Of a stretch of DNA of 64,000 nt, positions 38,419-48,343 are shown piece after piece. The notes beneath the pieces are model-generated. The model saw only the letters and a list, made by a program, of their open reading frames with translations. It was not told the DNA's origin and searched no databases. Where the stretch lies: assembly GCA_030696345.1 (NCBI GenBank), contig JAUYSK010000021.1, positions 1 through 64,000 on the forward strand, in the 5' to 3' direction. The position numbers and the translations under genes were made by a program. The first letter of the stretch is position 1. Each line of letters starts with the position of its first letter. Source of the DNA: Azonexus sp. (GTDB lineage: Bacteria > Pseudomonadota > Gammaproteobacteria > Burkholderiales > Rhodocyclaceae).

Positions 38419-39305
38419 TTGGTGGTCTTGCGAGACGATTTTTGCTGCCCGGCCAGGTCGCGGGCGAATTGCCAGGCGACGCGACCGGAACGCGAGCCGC
38501 GACTGAGCGCCCAGTTCAGAGCATCGCGCTCGCACTCGGCAATCACCTTGGCGCTGACGCCCAGATGCTGCAGCCAGTGATTGACGATGTTCAGGTAGTC
38601 GTCCTGGCTGAACGGATAAAAGGAAATCCACAGGCCGAAGCGTTCGGATAGCGAAATCTTTTCCTCGATCGCTTCGCCGGGGTGAATTTCGTCATCGACC
38701 CGATGGGTGTCGAGGTTTTCGGAGAAATATTCCGGCATCAGATGCCGGCGGTTCGAGGTGGCGTAGATCAGCAAATTCTCGGGTGGCGCGGCTATCGAGC
38801 CGTCGAGTACCGATTTCAGTGCCTTGTAGGCCGATTCGCCGGCCTCGAAGGAAAGGTCGTCGCAGAAGATGATGAAGCGCTCCGGGCGGCCTTCGATCAG
38901 GTCGACGATATCGGCCAGATCGATCAGGTCTTCCTTGTCGACTTCGATCAGGCGCAGGCCCTGGTCAGCGAATTCATTAAGCACAGCCTTGACCAGCGAT
39001 GATTTGCCGGAGCCGCGCGTGCCGGTCAGCAAGACGTTGTTGGCCGTCTTGCCAGCGACAAACTGGCGCGTGTTGGCGGCGATGCGATCCTTCTGGTCGT
39101 CGATGTTGTTGAGATCGGCGAGGCGGATCGGGTGGGGGTGACGTACCGCCTGCAACCAGCCGCGGTGCTGGTTCTTGCGCCAGCGGAAGGCGATGGCAGC
39201 CTTCCAGTCGGGCAGGGGCGGCGCCGGCGGCATGGTGGCTTCAAAGCGACCGAGGACGGACTCGGCGCGGGCGATCAGGCGTTCTAGCTGAAGGGAATCG
39301 GGCAT
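38415..39305 (-). CDS. DUF815 family ATP-binding protein
   Basis: A 296-residue AAA-type ATPase: Walker A GTRGSGKSSLVK at about 105, Walker B FIIFCDDLSFE at about 158, and the sensor region LLIYATSNRRHLMP. The family has no defined role, though it is near-universal in proteobacteria next to a Nudix gene. The ATG at 39305 gives MPDSLQLERL; the frame continues upstream without homology. It shares a short divergent gap with mltA. Confidence 0.85.
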   Translation of the reverse strand: MPDSLQLERLIARAESVLGRFEATMPPAPPLPDWKAAIAFRWRKNQHRGWLQAVRHPHPIRLADLNNIDDQKDRIAANTRQFVAGKTANNVLLTGTRGSGKSSLVKAVLNEFADQGLRLIEVDKEDLIDLADIVDLIEGRPERFIIFCDDLSFEAGESAYKALKSVLDGSIAAPPENLLIYATSNRRHLMPEYFSENLDTHRVDDEIHPGEAIEEKISLSERFGLWISFYPFSQDDYLNIVNHWLQHLGVSAKVIAECERDALNWALSRGSRSGRVAWQFARDLAGQQKSSRKTTK

Positions 39306-39351
39306 CGGGGCGGGTATACTTTGGGCGAAGCCCCGAACTCTATAGAAACCC

Positions 39352-40569
39352 ATGCGAAAAATCCAAGTTGCTCTTTCCCTTGTTGCCACTTTGCTGGCCG
39401 GTTGCTCCCTGCTGCAGCCGACCGAAAAGCTTGCCAGCTGTGCTCCATGTGCGGTTTGCCCGACTTGCCCGCCGGTCTCGCCGCCAACCACGCCAGTAAC
39501 GCCAGCCGCCTTTTCGCGTTCCCTGCAGTTGGCAAGCTGGGCGGAATTGCCGGGTTGGGCTGAGGATGATCCCGCTGCCGCCTGGCCAGCCTTCCTGCTT
39601 TCCTGTCGCGGCATGGCCAGCAAGCCGCACGGGCCGGCCTGGAAACGGGTTTGCGATCTGGCCAGGGCGGAGGATGGCAAACCTGGCCATGATGCCCGGC
39701 GCTTTTTCGAACAATATTTGAAGCCTTATGCCGTGGTGGCCGCTGATGCTACGGTCAACGGCATGATTACCGGCTATTACGAACCGCTGCTGCGCGGTAG
39801 CCGCACTCGTGCCAAGGGCTACGAGCAGCCGGTGCGCGGCGTACCCGACGACCTGCTGACAATTGATCTGTCGGCGGTCTTTCCCGAACTGAAAGACAAA
39901 CGGGTGCGTGGTCGCCTTGAAGGCAACAAGGTCCTTCCTTATTGGTCGCGGGCCGAAATCAGCGCACGTGGTGACAAGGTGCCGGGCAAGACGTTGCTCT
40001 ACGTCGATGATGCGGTCGAATTGTTTTTCCTGCAGGTGCAGGGGTCGGGCCGGGTCAAACTGGCCGATGGCAGCATGGCGCGTCTCAACTACGCTGATCA
40101 GAACGGCCATTCCTATCAATCCATCGGCCGTGTGCTCGTGGAACGGGGCGAACTCAAGCTGGAAGAGGCCTCAATGCAGGGCATCCAGGCCTGGGCGCGG
40201 GCCAACCCGGCACGGCTGGATGAGTTGCTCAATGCCAACCCGAGCTATGTCTTCTTTCGCGAAGTTGCCAACAGTGCTGATGGCCCGATAGGTGCGCTCG
40301 GCATGCCGCTGACGGCGGAGCGCAGCATTGCGATTGATCCGCGTTCGGTGCCACTGGGCTCGCCGGTTTTCCTGGCGACCACACGGCCCAATTCAACACA
40401 GGCGATGAACCGGCTGGTCATGGCCCAGGATACCGGTGGTGCAATCAAGGGGGCGGTACGAGCCGACTTTTTCTGGGGCTTCGGCAAGGCCGCTGGCGAA
40501 CAGGCCGGCCGCATGAAGCAGAGTGGCCGGTTGTGGGTTCTGCTGCCACCTGAAGCTGCTCCGAAATAA
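39352..40569 (+). CDS. mltA: Membrane-bound lytic murein transglycosylase A
   Basis: MltA is an outer-membrane lipoprotein that cuts peptidoglycan, leaving 1,6-anhydro ends. The 405-residue protein has a lipobox (LLAGCSL, Cys19), a Cys/Pro-rich linker, then the MltA domain (about 125-280: GYYEPLLRGSRTRAKGY) and the C-terminal 3D domain with DTGGAIKGAVRADFFWG, whose aspartates form the active site. No other cell wall gene is next to it. Confidence 0.94.
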   Translation: MRKIQVALSLVATLLAGCSLLQPTEKLASCAPCAVCPTCPPVSPPTTPVTPAAFSRSLQLASWAELPGWAEDDPAAAWPAFLLSCRGMASKPHGPAWKRVCDLARAEDGKPGHDARRFFEQYLKPYAVVAADATVNGMITGYYEPLLRGSRTRAKGYEQPVRGVPDDLLTIDLSAVFPELKDKRVRGRLEGNKVLPYWSRAEISARGDKVPGKTLLYVDDAVELFFLQVQGSGRVKLADGSMARLNYADQNGHSYQSIGRVLVERGELKLEEASMQGIQAWARANPARLDELLNANPSYVFFREVANSADGPIGALGMPLTAERSIAIDPRSVPLGSPVFLATTRPNSTQAMNRLVMAQDTGGAIKGAVRADFFWGFGKAAGEQAGRMKQSGRLWVLLPPEAAPK

Positions 40570-40608
40570 GGCTAGCTCGCACCGGCAAGGAGCGTTACTA
40601 AAAATTAC

Positions 40609-40623
40609 GCACCAGTGTGGTGC
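40609..40623 (+). promoter_or_regulatory. NtrC-type binding site upstream of amt
   Basis: GCACC-N5-GGTGC is a perfect dyad with the arms and the five-base gap of the NtrC enhancer consensus. It lies about 55-70 bases before the sigma-54-like element. NtrC control of ammonium transporter genes is well known; the assignment here is by pattern. Confidence 0.6.
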
Positions 40624-40674
40624 TTGTTTATGAATTGTTCCTTTTGCAACGCACTGATTTGAAACGTCTTTGGC

Positions 40675-40694
40675 GCACTGGAATGGTGCTTGCT
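40675..40694 (+). promoter_or_regulatory. Sigma-54-like promoter overlapping a second NtrC-like site
   Basis: TGGAAT-N5-TTGCT at 40679-40694 keeps the essential GG at -24 and GC at -12 in correct spacing. A second NtrC-like dyad, GCACT-N5-GGTGC at 40675-40689, overlaps the -24 half. Transcription would begin near 40705, about 20 bases before the amt ATG. An activator site on top of the promoter could mean repression at high NtrC-phosphate, or could be chance. Confidence 0.5.
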
Positions 40695-40700
40695 TTCTTC

Positions 40701-40720
40701 CCCCGAATCTTTGTTCGGGG
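40701..40720 (+). promoter_or_regulatory. Hairpin covering the amt ribosome site
   Basis: CCCCGAA / TTCGGGG forms a seven-pair stem with a six-base loop that ends five bases before the amt ATG and hides the GGGGG that is the only candidate ribosome site. It would matter only in transcripts starting upstream of 40701; the predicted sigma-54 start near 40705 would leave the 5' arm incomplete. Confidence 0.4.
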
Positions 40721-40725
40721 GTTTC

Positions 40726-41928
40726 ATGGAAACATATCAATCCAGCAGCAATGTGCTCTTCATTCTGCTTGGCGCCATCATGGTGCTCGCCATGCATGCG
40801 GGTTTTGCCTTCCTTGAGGTTGGCACCGTCCGCAAGAAAAATCAGGTTAATGCACTGGTCAAGATCCTGACCGATTTCGGTGTATCGACCATTGCTTATT
40901 TCTTCGTCGGCTACAGCCTCGCCTATGGGGTCAATTTCTTCACGGGCGTCGAGACACTGATGGAGAAAAACGGTTACGAGCTGACCAAATTCTTCTTTCT
41001 GCTGACCTTCGCTGCTGCCATCCCCGCCATCATTTCGGGCGGCATTGCCGAGCGGGCCAAGTTTTATCCGCAACTGATCGCCACCTTTCTGCTCGTCGGA
41101 TTTGTCTATCCCTTCTTCGAAAGCATCGCCTGGAATCAGGCCTTCGGTATTCAAGCCTGGCTGAAAGCGAGCTTCGGCGAAGAGTTTCACGACTTCGCCG
41201 GCTCCGTTGTGGTGCATGCGATGGGCGGCTGGATCGCGCTACCAGCCGTCTTGCTGCTTGGTGCCCGTTATGGCCGCTACACCAAGGACGGTCGTGTCTC
41301 GGCCCATCCGCCATCATCCATTCCGTTTCTTGCCCTCGGGGCGTGGATACTGACCGTCGGCTGGTTCGGCTTTAACGTGATGAGCGCCCAGACGCTCGAC
41401 AAAATCTCCGGTCTGGTTGCCCTCAACTCCTTGATGGCGATGGTCGGGGGTACCCTGGTGGCCTTGATTTTTGGCAAGAACGACCCTGGCTTCGTCCATA
41501 ACGGCCCGCTGGCTGGTCTTGTTGCCGTCTGTGCTGGCTCCGATCTGATGCACCCGATTGGGGCATTGGTCGTGGGTGGCGTTGCTGGTGGCCTGTTTGT
41601 CGTGATGTTTACGCTGACCCAGAACCGCTGGAAGATCGACGACGTCCTCGGCGTCTGGCCGCTCCATGGTCTGTGCGGTGCCTGGGGCGGTATTGCGGCG
41701 GGAATTTTCGGCAGCAAGGCACTGGGGGGCGCTGGCGGCGTTGCCTTCATGCCGCAACTGATCATGACCGTCCTGGCCATTGTCGTTGCGTTGGTCGGTA
41801 GCCTGATGGTTTACGGCAGCCTGAAGGCGACCATGGGGCTACGGCTGGATCAGGAAGAGGAATATCAAGGGGCTGACTTGAGTGTTCATAAAATAACCTC
41901 GACGCCCGAAAGAGAGCCGAACTGGTAA
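40726..41928 (+). CDS. amt: Ammonium transporter
   Basis: A 400-residue Amt/MEP channel for ammonium uptake with eleven membrane helices, and family motifs FAFLEVGTVRKKN, DFAGSVVVHAMGGWIALP, GWFGFNVMSA and PLHGLCGAWGGIAAG with the pore histidines. The ATG at 40726 (METYQSSSN) was chosen because homologues have a short N-terminal tail before the first helix. No glnK is adjacent, unlike the usual glnK-amtB pair. The upstream region carries NtrC-like and sigma-54-like sites. Confidence 0.93.
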   Translation: METYQSSSNVLFILLGAIMVLAMHAGFAFLEVGTVRKKNQVNALVKILTDFGVSTIAYFFVGYSLAYGVNFFTGVETLMEKNGYELTKFFFLLTFAAAIPAIISGGIAERAKFYPQLIATFLLVGFVYPFFESIAWNQAFGIQAWLKASFGEEFHDFAGSVVVHAMGGWIALPAVLLLGARYGRYTKDGRVSAHPPSSIPFLALGAWILTVGWFGFNVMSAQTLDKISGLVALNSLMAMVGGTLVALIFGKNDPGFVHNGPLAGLVAVCAGSDLMHPIGALVVGGVAGGLFVVMFTLTQNRWKIDDVLGVWPLHGLCGAWGGIAAGIFGSKALGGAGGVAFMPQLIMTVLAIVVALVGSLMVYGSLKATMGLRLDQEEEYQGADLSVHKITSTPEREPNW

Positions 41929-41976
41929 TTTTGGAGTTGTCGGGCAGAGAATTAAGTCTGCCGGACAGTTGATGTA

Positions 41977-42010
41977 AGAGAGGCCCGGCGATTGCCGGGC
42001 CTCTCTTTTT
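41977..42010 (+). terminator. Rho-independent terminator after amt
   Basis: A perfect 13-bp stem AGAGAGGCCCGGC / GCCGGGCCTCTCT with a four-base loop is followed by TTTTT. It lies between amt and the decayed receiver remnant on the other strand. Confidence 0.92.
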
Positions 42011-42062
42011 TGAACTTCAGATGTTCGGCCACTGCCGTCGTTCAGTAGTTGGTCCGTGGCAG

Positions 42063-42311
42063 TCAGCAATAAGCCGGTTCCCTGCCGGGCAGGGCACGGA
42101 TCGCCGTGGCGGCTTCGACGCCGTTGATGTGCGGCATCTGCATGTCCATCAGGATCAGGGCGTAGGTGTTTTGTTTGGCCAGTTGAAGCGCCTGTAGGCT
42201 GTCCTCGGCCAGATCCACCACCAGTCCGACATCCTCCAGCAAGCCGCACGGGACGATCTGCGTGATTGTCTCGTCTTCCGCGAGCAGGAGGCGCGTGCCT
42301 GCGTAGTCGGT
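42063..42311 (-). pseudogene. Decayed receiver (REC) domain remnant
   Basis: Directly after the TAA stop of the sensor kinase gene (42312-42314), the same reading frame continues as a receiver domain: RLLLAEDE, the LLEDVGLVVDLAED stretch, and [17 protein letters not shown] with the phospho-acceptor aspartate. After about 80 residues it ends in TGA. The other frame then carries TGLLLTATDQLLND, similar to the next part of a receiver (compare [14 protein letters not shown] in the kinase at 48344), so a frameshift follows the stop. The last third of the domain is gone. This was the C-terminal end of a hybrid kinase. Confidence 0.8.
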
Positions 42312-44561
<2,250 letters not shown>

Positions 44562-44953
44562 CAGGCCAGCTGTTTCCTTATTCGCCCAAGTGTGAATTAT
44601 ATTCAAGTTTCACGGTTGTGATTGACTGGACAGCGAGTGACAATGCCGTTCCCCCAGACGCTGCCCAGCAGGAGTGGCCATCCTGTCGCTTTCGGTCACA
44701 ACCCGCCGGTCGGGGTTGCGTTTTAATTTTTGCAGATTGGGGCCCGGTGATCGAACTGAGTGACAGCTTGACTTGTTCAAAATGAGGGTATTGAAGCCGG
44801 AGCAGGATCATCACGATGGAAGATGGAGGCCCCTTGTTGGAGAGCACCTCCCAAGTCCCTTTGGCGATCAGGGCGCTTTCTTCCGCGCGAGTTCATTGAA
44901 GAAAGCTGCATTCCTCAGGTGAGCTGAATCTGATGATCCCGCATGCGCTTGGC
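44562..44953. other. Non-coding stretch with a long inverted repeat
   Basis: No gene can be supported in these 390 bases; open frames on both strands lack recognisable protein. A perfect nine-bp inverted repeat GCTTTCTTC / GAAGAAAGC lies at 44875-44906 with a 14-base gap; there is no T-run, so it does not look like a terminator. The stretch must hold the promoter of the PhnD-type kinase and the end of the gdhA transcript. Confidence 0.5.
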
Positions 44954-45202
44954 TCACGACCCCTTGGGCGCCGCCGGCGCGCCTTCACGACTAGCCAGGA
45001 TAAAGCTTCTCAGCAAGTCCTCTGCCAATTCTTCCGGCTGCTGATTGGCCAGTTGTCGGCTGGCGCCCCCCGTTGCTGTCGAAACGACAAGGATCATTCC
45101 GGCGATCCAGTAGTTTCCGGTGAAGATATCGCCATCAATTTCGCAACTAACGGGGTGCCGTTCATGGCGTTGGTACATTGAGCCAATCATGTTGCAGTTC
45201 AT
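44954..45202 (-). CDS. Small conserved hypothetical protein
   Basis: An 82-residue protein starting MNCNMIGSMYQRHERHP, with IDGDIFTGNYWIAGMILVVS and then ASRQLANQQPEELAEDLL. The pattern of a short beta sheet followed by a helix looks like a folded domain, and I recall similar small proteins in related bacteria without a function. It starts seven bases after the YdcH gene on the same strand, so it is probably cotranscribed with gdhA and ydcH. I cannot name it. Confidence 0.5.
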   Translation of the reverse strand: MNCNMIGSMYQRHERHPVSCEIDGDIFTGNYWIAGMILVVSTATGGASRQLANQQPEELAEDLLRSFILASREGAPAAPKGS

Positions 45203-45209
45203 GCGGCAA

Positions 45210-45440
45210 TCATGTCTTGATGCGACTCAGGCTGATTTGCATGAGGAGCGCGTATAGCTCGTCCTTGATGGCCAGCTTTTTCTTTTTCAGCACCTCGATC
45301 TCGTCGGGCGTTCCCGGCTCCAGTCGGGATTCCATGTTCTTGACCCTCTGATCGAGCACGTTGTGCTTTTCGAAAAGGTTCTGGAAGTACTTGTCCGTTG
45401 TCTTCAGTTCGGAAATCAGGTCGCGATATTCAGGAAACAT
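45210..45440 (-). CDS. YdcH family protein (DUF465)
   Basis: A 76-residue, nearly all-helical protein: MFPEYRDLISELK, FQNLFEKHNVLDQRVKNME and VLKKKKLAIKDELYALLM, the typical DUF465 coiled coil. Function unknown. The ATG at 45440 has the clear ribosome site GGAGGG; the GTG at 45455 lies before that site. It follows gdhA by 26 bases. Confidence 0.85.
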   Translation of the reverse strand: MFPEYRDLISELKTTDKYFQNLFEKHNVLDQRVKNMESRLEPGTPDEIEVLKKKKLAIKDELYALLMQISLSRIKT

Positions 45441-45466
45441 GGTGCCCTCCTTCACAAGTGGACGGT

Positions 45467-46810
45467 TTAAATAACGCCCTGCGCGAGCATGGCATCGGCA
45501 ACCTTGACGAACCCCGCAATGTTGGCGCCATTGACATAGCTCACCTTCCCGTCCTCACCTCGACCATAGTTCAGGCAGGCTTCATGGATGTTGCACATGA
45601 TTTCGTGCAGACGGGAATCGACTTCCTCGCGCTGCCACGAGAGGCGCATGGCGTTCTGGCTCATTTCCAGGCCCGAGGTGGCCACCCCGCCAGCATTGCT
45701 GGCCTTGCCCGGGGCGTAGAGGACGCCATTGCTTTCGAAGACCTTCACGGCACCGGCCGTCGATGGCATGTTGGCCCCCTCGGCGACGCAGATCACGCCA
45801 TTCTTCACCAGCATCCTGGCATCTTCGCCGTCCAACTCGTTCTGCGTCGCGCACGGCAGGGCGACATCAACCGGGACATGCCACGGGCGCAACCCCGGAT
45901 GGAAGGCAGCGCCGACCCGCTTGGCGTAATCGCTGACACGTCCGTAAAGATGGTTTTTTACCTCCATCAGTTCGGCCAGTTTTTCCGGCGTGAAGCCGCT
46001 TTCGTCGACGACCGTGCCGCTCGAGTCCGACACCGTGATGACCCTGGCGCCGAGGGCCATGGCTTTCTCGACTGAGTACTGAGCGACATTGCCGGCGCCG
46101 GAAACGCTGACCCGCAAGCCTTCGAAATTGCGCCCCTGCTGCTTGAGCATCTGCTCGGCGAAATAGACCGTACCGTAGCCGGTTGCTTCCGGGCGGATCA
46201 GCGAGCCGCCGAAACTCAGACCCTTGCCGGTGAACACGCAGTCAGCGCGATTCGACAGTTTTTTCATCATGCCGGCCATGAAGCCAACTTCACGTCCGCC
46301 GACCCCAATATCGCCAGCCGGCACGTCGGTATCGGAACCGATATGGCGGAAAAGCTCGCTGACAAAAGCCTGGCAGAAACGCATCACTTCCCCCGGGCTA
46401 CGGCCCTTCGGGTCGAAGTCAGAGCCGCCCTTGCCACCACCCATCGGCAACGTGGTCAACGCATTCTTGAAGGTCTGCTCGAAGGCCAGGAACTTGAGGA
46501 TGGACAGATTGACCGATGGGTGAAAGCGGATGCCGCCCTTGTAGGGGCCAATGGCGGAGGAGTGCTGAATACGGTAACCGCGGTTGACCTGCACCTCGCC
46601 TTGGTCGTCGACCCACGCGACGCGGAACATGATGACCCGCTCCGGTTCGACCAAACGGTCGAGCAGGCCGTGCTCTGCATATTTCGGGTGTTGCGCGATG
46701 TATGGCCACAGGCTTTCAATAACTTCGGTGACGGCCTGAAGAAATTCCGGTTGCCCCGGATTACGGGCAGCTACTTGCTGAATGAAATCCTCAAAACTCT
46801 GGTAACGCAT
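45467..46810 (-). CDS. gdhA: NADP-specific glutamate dehydrogenase
   Basis: GdhA makes glutamate from 2-oxoglutarate, ammonium and NADPH, and matters when ammonium is plentiful. The protein is very close to the E. coli enzyme along its length: PYKGGIRFHPSVNLSI, LPMGGGKGGSDFDPKG (catalytic lysines), GDIGVGGREVGFMAG, SGAGNVAQYSVEKA and GVATSGLEMSQNA. The start at 46810 gives 447 residues, as in E. coli, and lies five bases after GGAG; ATG at 46813 is also possible. It lies 5 kb from amt, an apt pairing of uptake and assimilation. Confidence 0.96.
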   Translation of the reverse strand: MRYQSFEDFIQQVAARNPGQPEFLQAVTEVIESLWPYIAQHPKYAEHGLLDRLVEPERVIMFRVAWVDDQGEVQVNRGYRIQHSSAIGPYKGGIRFHPSVNLSILKFLAFEQTFKNALTTLPMGGGKGGSDFDPKGRSPGEVMRFCQAFVSELFRHIGSDTDVPAGDIGVGGREVGFMAGMMKKLSNRADCVFTGKGLSFGGSLIRPEATGYGTVYFAEQMLKQQGRNFEGLRVSVSGAGNVAQYSVEKAMALGARVITVSDSSGTVVDESGFTPEKLAELMEVKNHLYGRVSDYAKRVGAAFHPGLRPWHVPVDVALPCATQNELDGEDARMLVKNGVICVAEGANMPSTAGAVKVFESNGVLYAPGKASNAGGVATSGLEMSQNAMRLSWQREEVDSRLHEIMCNIHEACLNYGRGEDGKVSYVNGANIAGFVKVADAMLAQGVI

Positions 46811-47153
46811 CATCTCTCCCTGGCTCGTTGTATGTGGTGAATTATTCAAATCGTGTGGAATCTGCTGCGGCGAACCAGGACAATGGCCGCTTTAATTGAT
46901 AGTAAAAAGGCGACAATAGGCGCCCCGACTTGGTGCAAGAAATCTGATTGGCGTGAGGGGGGACGCGGAAGAGTCTGCCAACGGCCATGGCGGATGAGTT
47001 AATCTTGGACATTCTCAGTGATTTTCTGGCGTTTTATTGAGAAGGCAACTCGGCCGCTTTTGGAGGCTTCGATATTAGAGTCGGAGCCCGAGATTGATAA
47101 GCCACCGAATTTGAACAAAACTGTTTCCATTTTGATAACAGTCGGAGAACCTG
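46811..47153. other. Divergent control region of gdhA and the LysR gene
   Basis: These 343 bases separate two divergent genes, so they must hold both promoters. No CDS is supported. An imperfect NtrC-like half site (GGTGCA at about 46935) is visible. GGAG is seen about seven bases before the GTG of the LysR gene. No riboswitch or strong hairpin stands out. Confidence 0.5.
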
Positions 47154-48056
47154 GTGCACGACATCAATGACATGCTGCTCTTCGCTCACGTGGTCAAAGT
47201 CCGCAGTTTTTCCGAGGCGGCACGCCGGCTCGATATCTCCAAGTCGCGGGTGAGCAAGGCCGTCGCCCGCCTGGAAAGCGGGCTAGGCGTCCGCCTGCTG
47301 CACCGAAGTACCCGCAGCCTGAGCCTGACTGATGTCGGCGAGGCCTATTTCGAGCATTGCGACCGGATACTGGAAGAATTGGGCCTCGCCGAGACAACGA
47401 TTTCCCGCCTGCATCAGGAACCTCGCGGCAAGCTGAAGATCAGCGCCCCGGTTGCTTTCAGTACGATGCATGTGGCCTCTGCCTTGCCTGATTTCATGGC
47501 TCTCTATCCCGACCTGACCGTCGACCTGACGATCAGCGACCGCTTGGTCGATCTGGCCGACGAAGGCTACGACATTGCCCTGCGCATCACCCGCGAACCG
47601 GGCCAGAACCTCGTTGCCCGCCAACTGGCGCCGATCCGCCGCAAGATCTGCGCGAGCCCCTCCTACCTCGCCCGGCGCGGCATTCCGCTGGCCCCCGAAG
47701 ATCTGGTCCTGCACAACTGCCTGGACTACACATTCATGAACACCCAAGGGGTCTGGCATCTCAATGGCTATAACGTTGATGTCTCGATCCCGGTGTCCGG
47801 CACCCTGCGCATCAATGACGACGAGGCGCTGTCGCAGGCAGTTCTGGGCGGGCTCGGACTGGCCGTACTGCCGACATTCATCGTTGGCAAGGATTTGCAG
47901 GAGGGTCGTCTGGTCGAGGTTTTGCCAGGCTACGTGCCAACTGAACGCTTCATCTATGCCGTTCATCTTCCGAATCGGCATTTGCCGCTGAAAGTCCGTG
48001 CCTTTATTGAATTTCTTCTAGAACGTTTTGGACCAACACCATATTGGGATCTTTAA
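47154..48056 (+). CDS. LysR family transcriptional regulator
   Basis: A 300-residue regulator with an N-terminal winged helix (about 4-62: SFSEAARRLDISKSRVSKAV and LLHRSTRSLSLTDVG) and a LysR substrate domain (about 90-295: KLKISAPVAFSTMHVA, DEGYDIALRI, GGLGLAVLPTFI). It looks like the CrgA/AaeR-type group. It is divergent from gdhA, the usual place for a regulator of the neighbouring gene, though no target can be proved. The GTG start follows GGAG. Confidence 0.88.
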   Translation: MHDINDMLLFAHVVKVRSFSEAARRLDISKSRVSKAVARLESGLGVRLLHRSTRSLSLTDVGEAYFEHCDRILEELGLAETTISRLHQEPRGKLKISAPVAFSTMHVASALPDFMALYPDLTVDLTISDRLVDLADEGYDIALRITREPGQNLVARQLAPIRRKICASPSYLARRGIPLAPEDLVLHNCLDYTFMNTQGVWHLNGYNVDVSIPVSGTLRINDDEALSQAVLGGLGLAVLPTFIVGKDLQEGRLVEVLPGYVPTERFIYAVHLPNRHLPLKVRAFIEFLLERFGPTPYWDL

Positions 48057-48343
48057 CAGGGAAGTGGCTACTTGGCGGCTGCAAAAGGCAACTCTGAGAC
48101 TCGGTCGCCAGCGGCGGCTTTCGCAGTACGTTAATTTGCAGAATCGGCTTTGACTGATGGCACGGAATGGGTCGAGCGTGTGAATTCACCAGACAGAAAA
48201 GCTCTTGTTCAGGGTGGCTGACCAGTGTGAAGGGCAGCTTACCGACATATTCTGTTGAAAAACTCAAAATCAGGTTTTTCCAAGGCATGACGAAATACTC
48301 CCAAGGGCGAGATCGTCGAGTACAGGTAAATTCCTGTCCGCGC

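Noticed and set aside
44578..44847. An 89-codon minus frame upstream of the PhnD-type kinase
   Set aside because: No ribosome site, no known pattern, and an equally long frame exists on the other strand; treated as non-coding.
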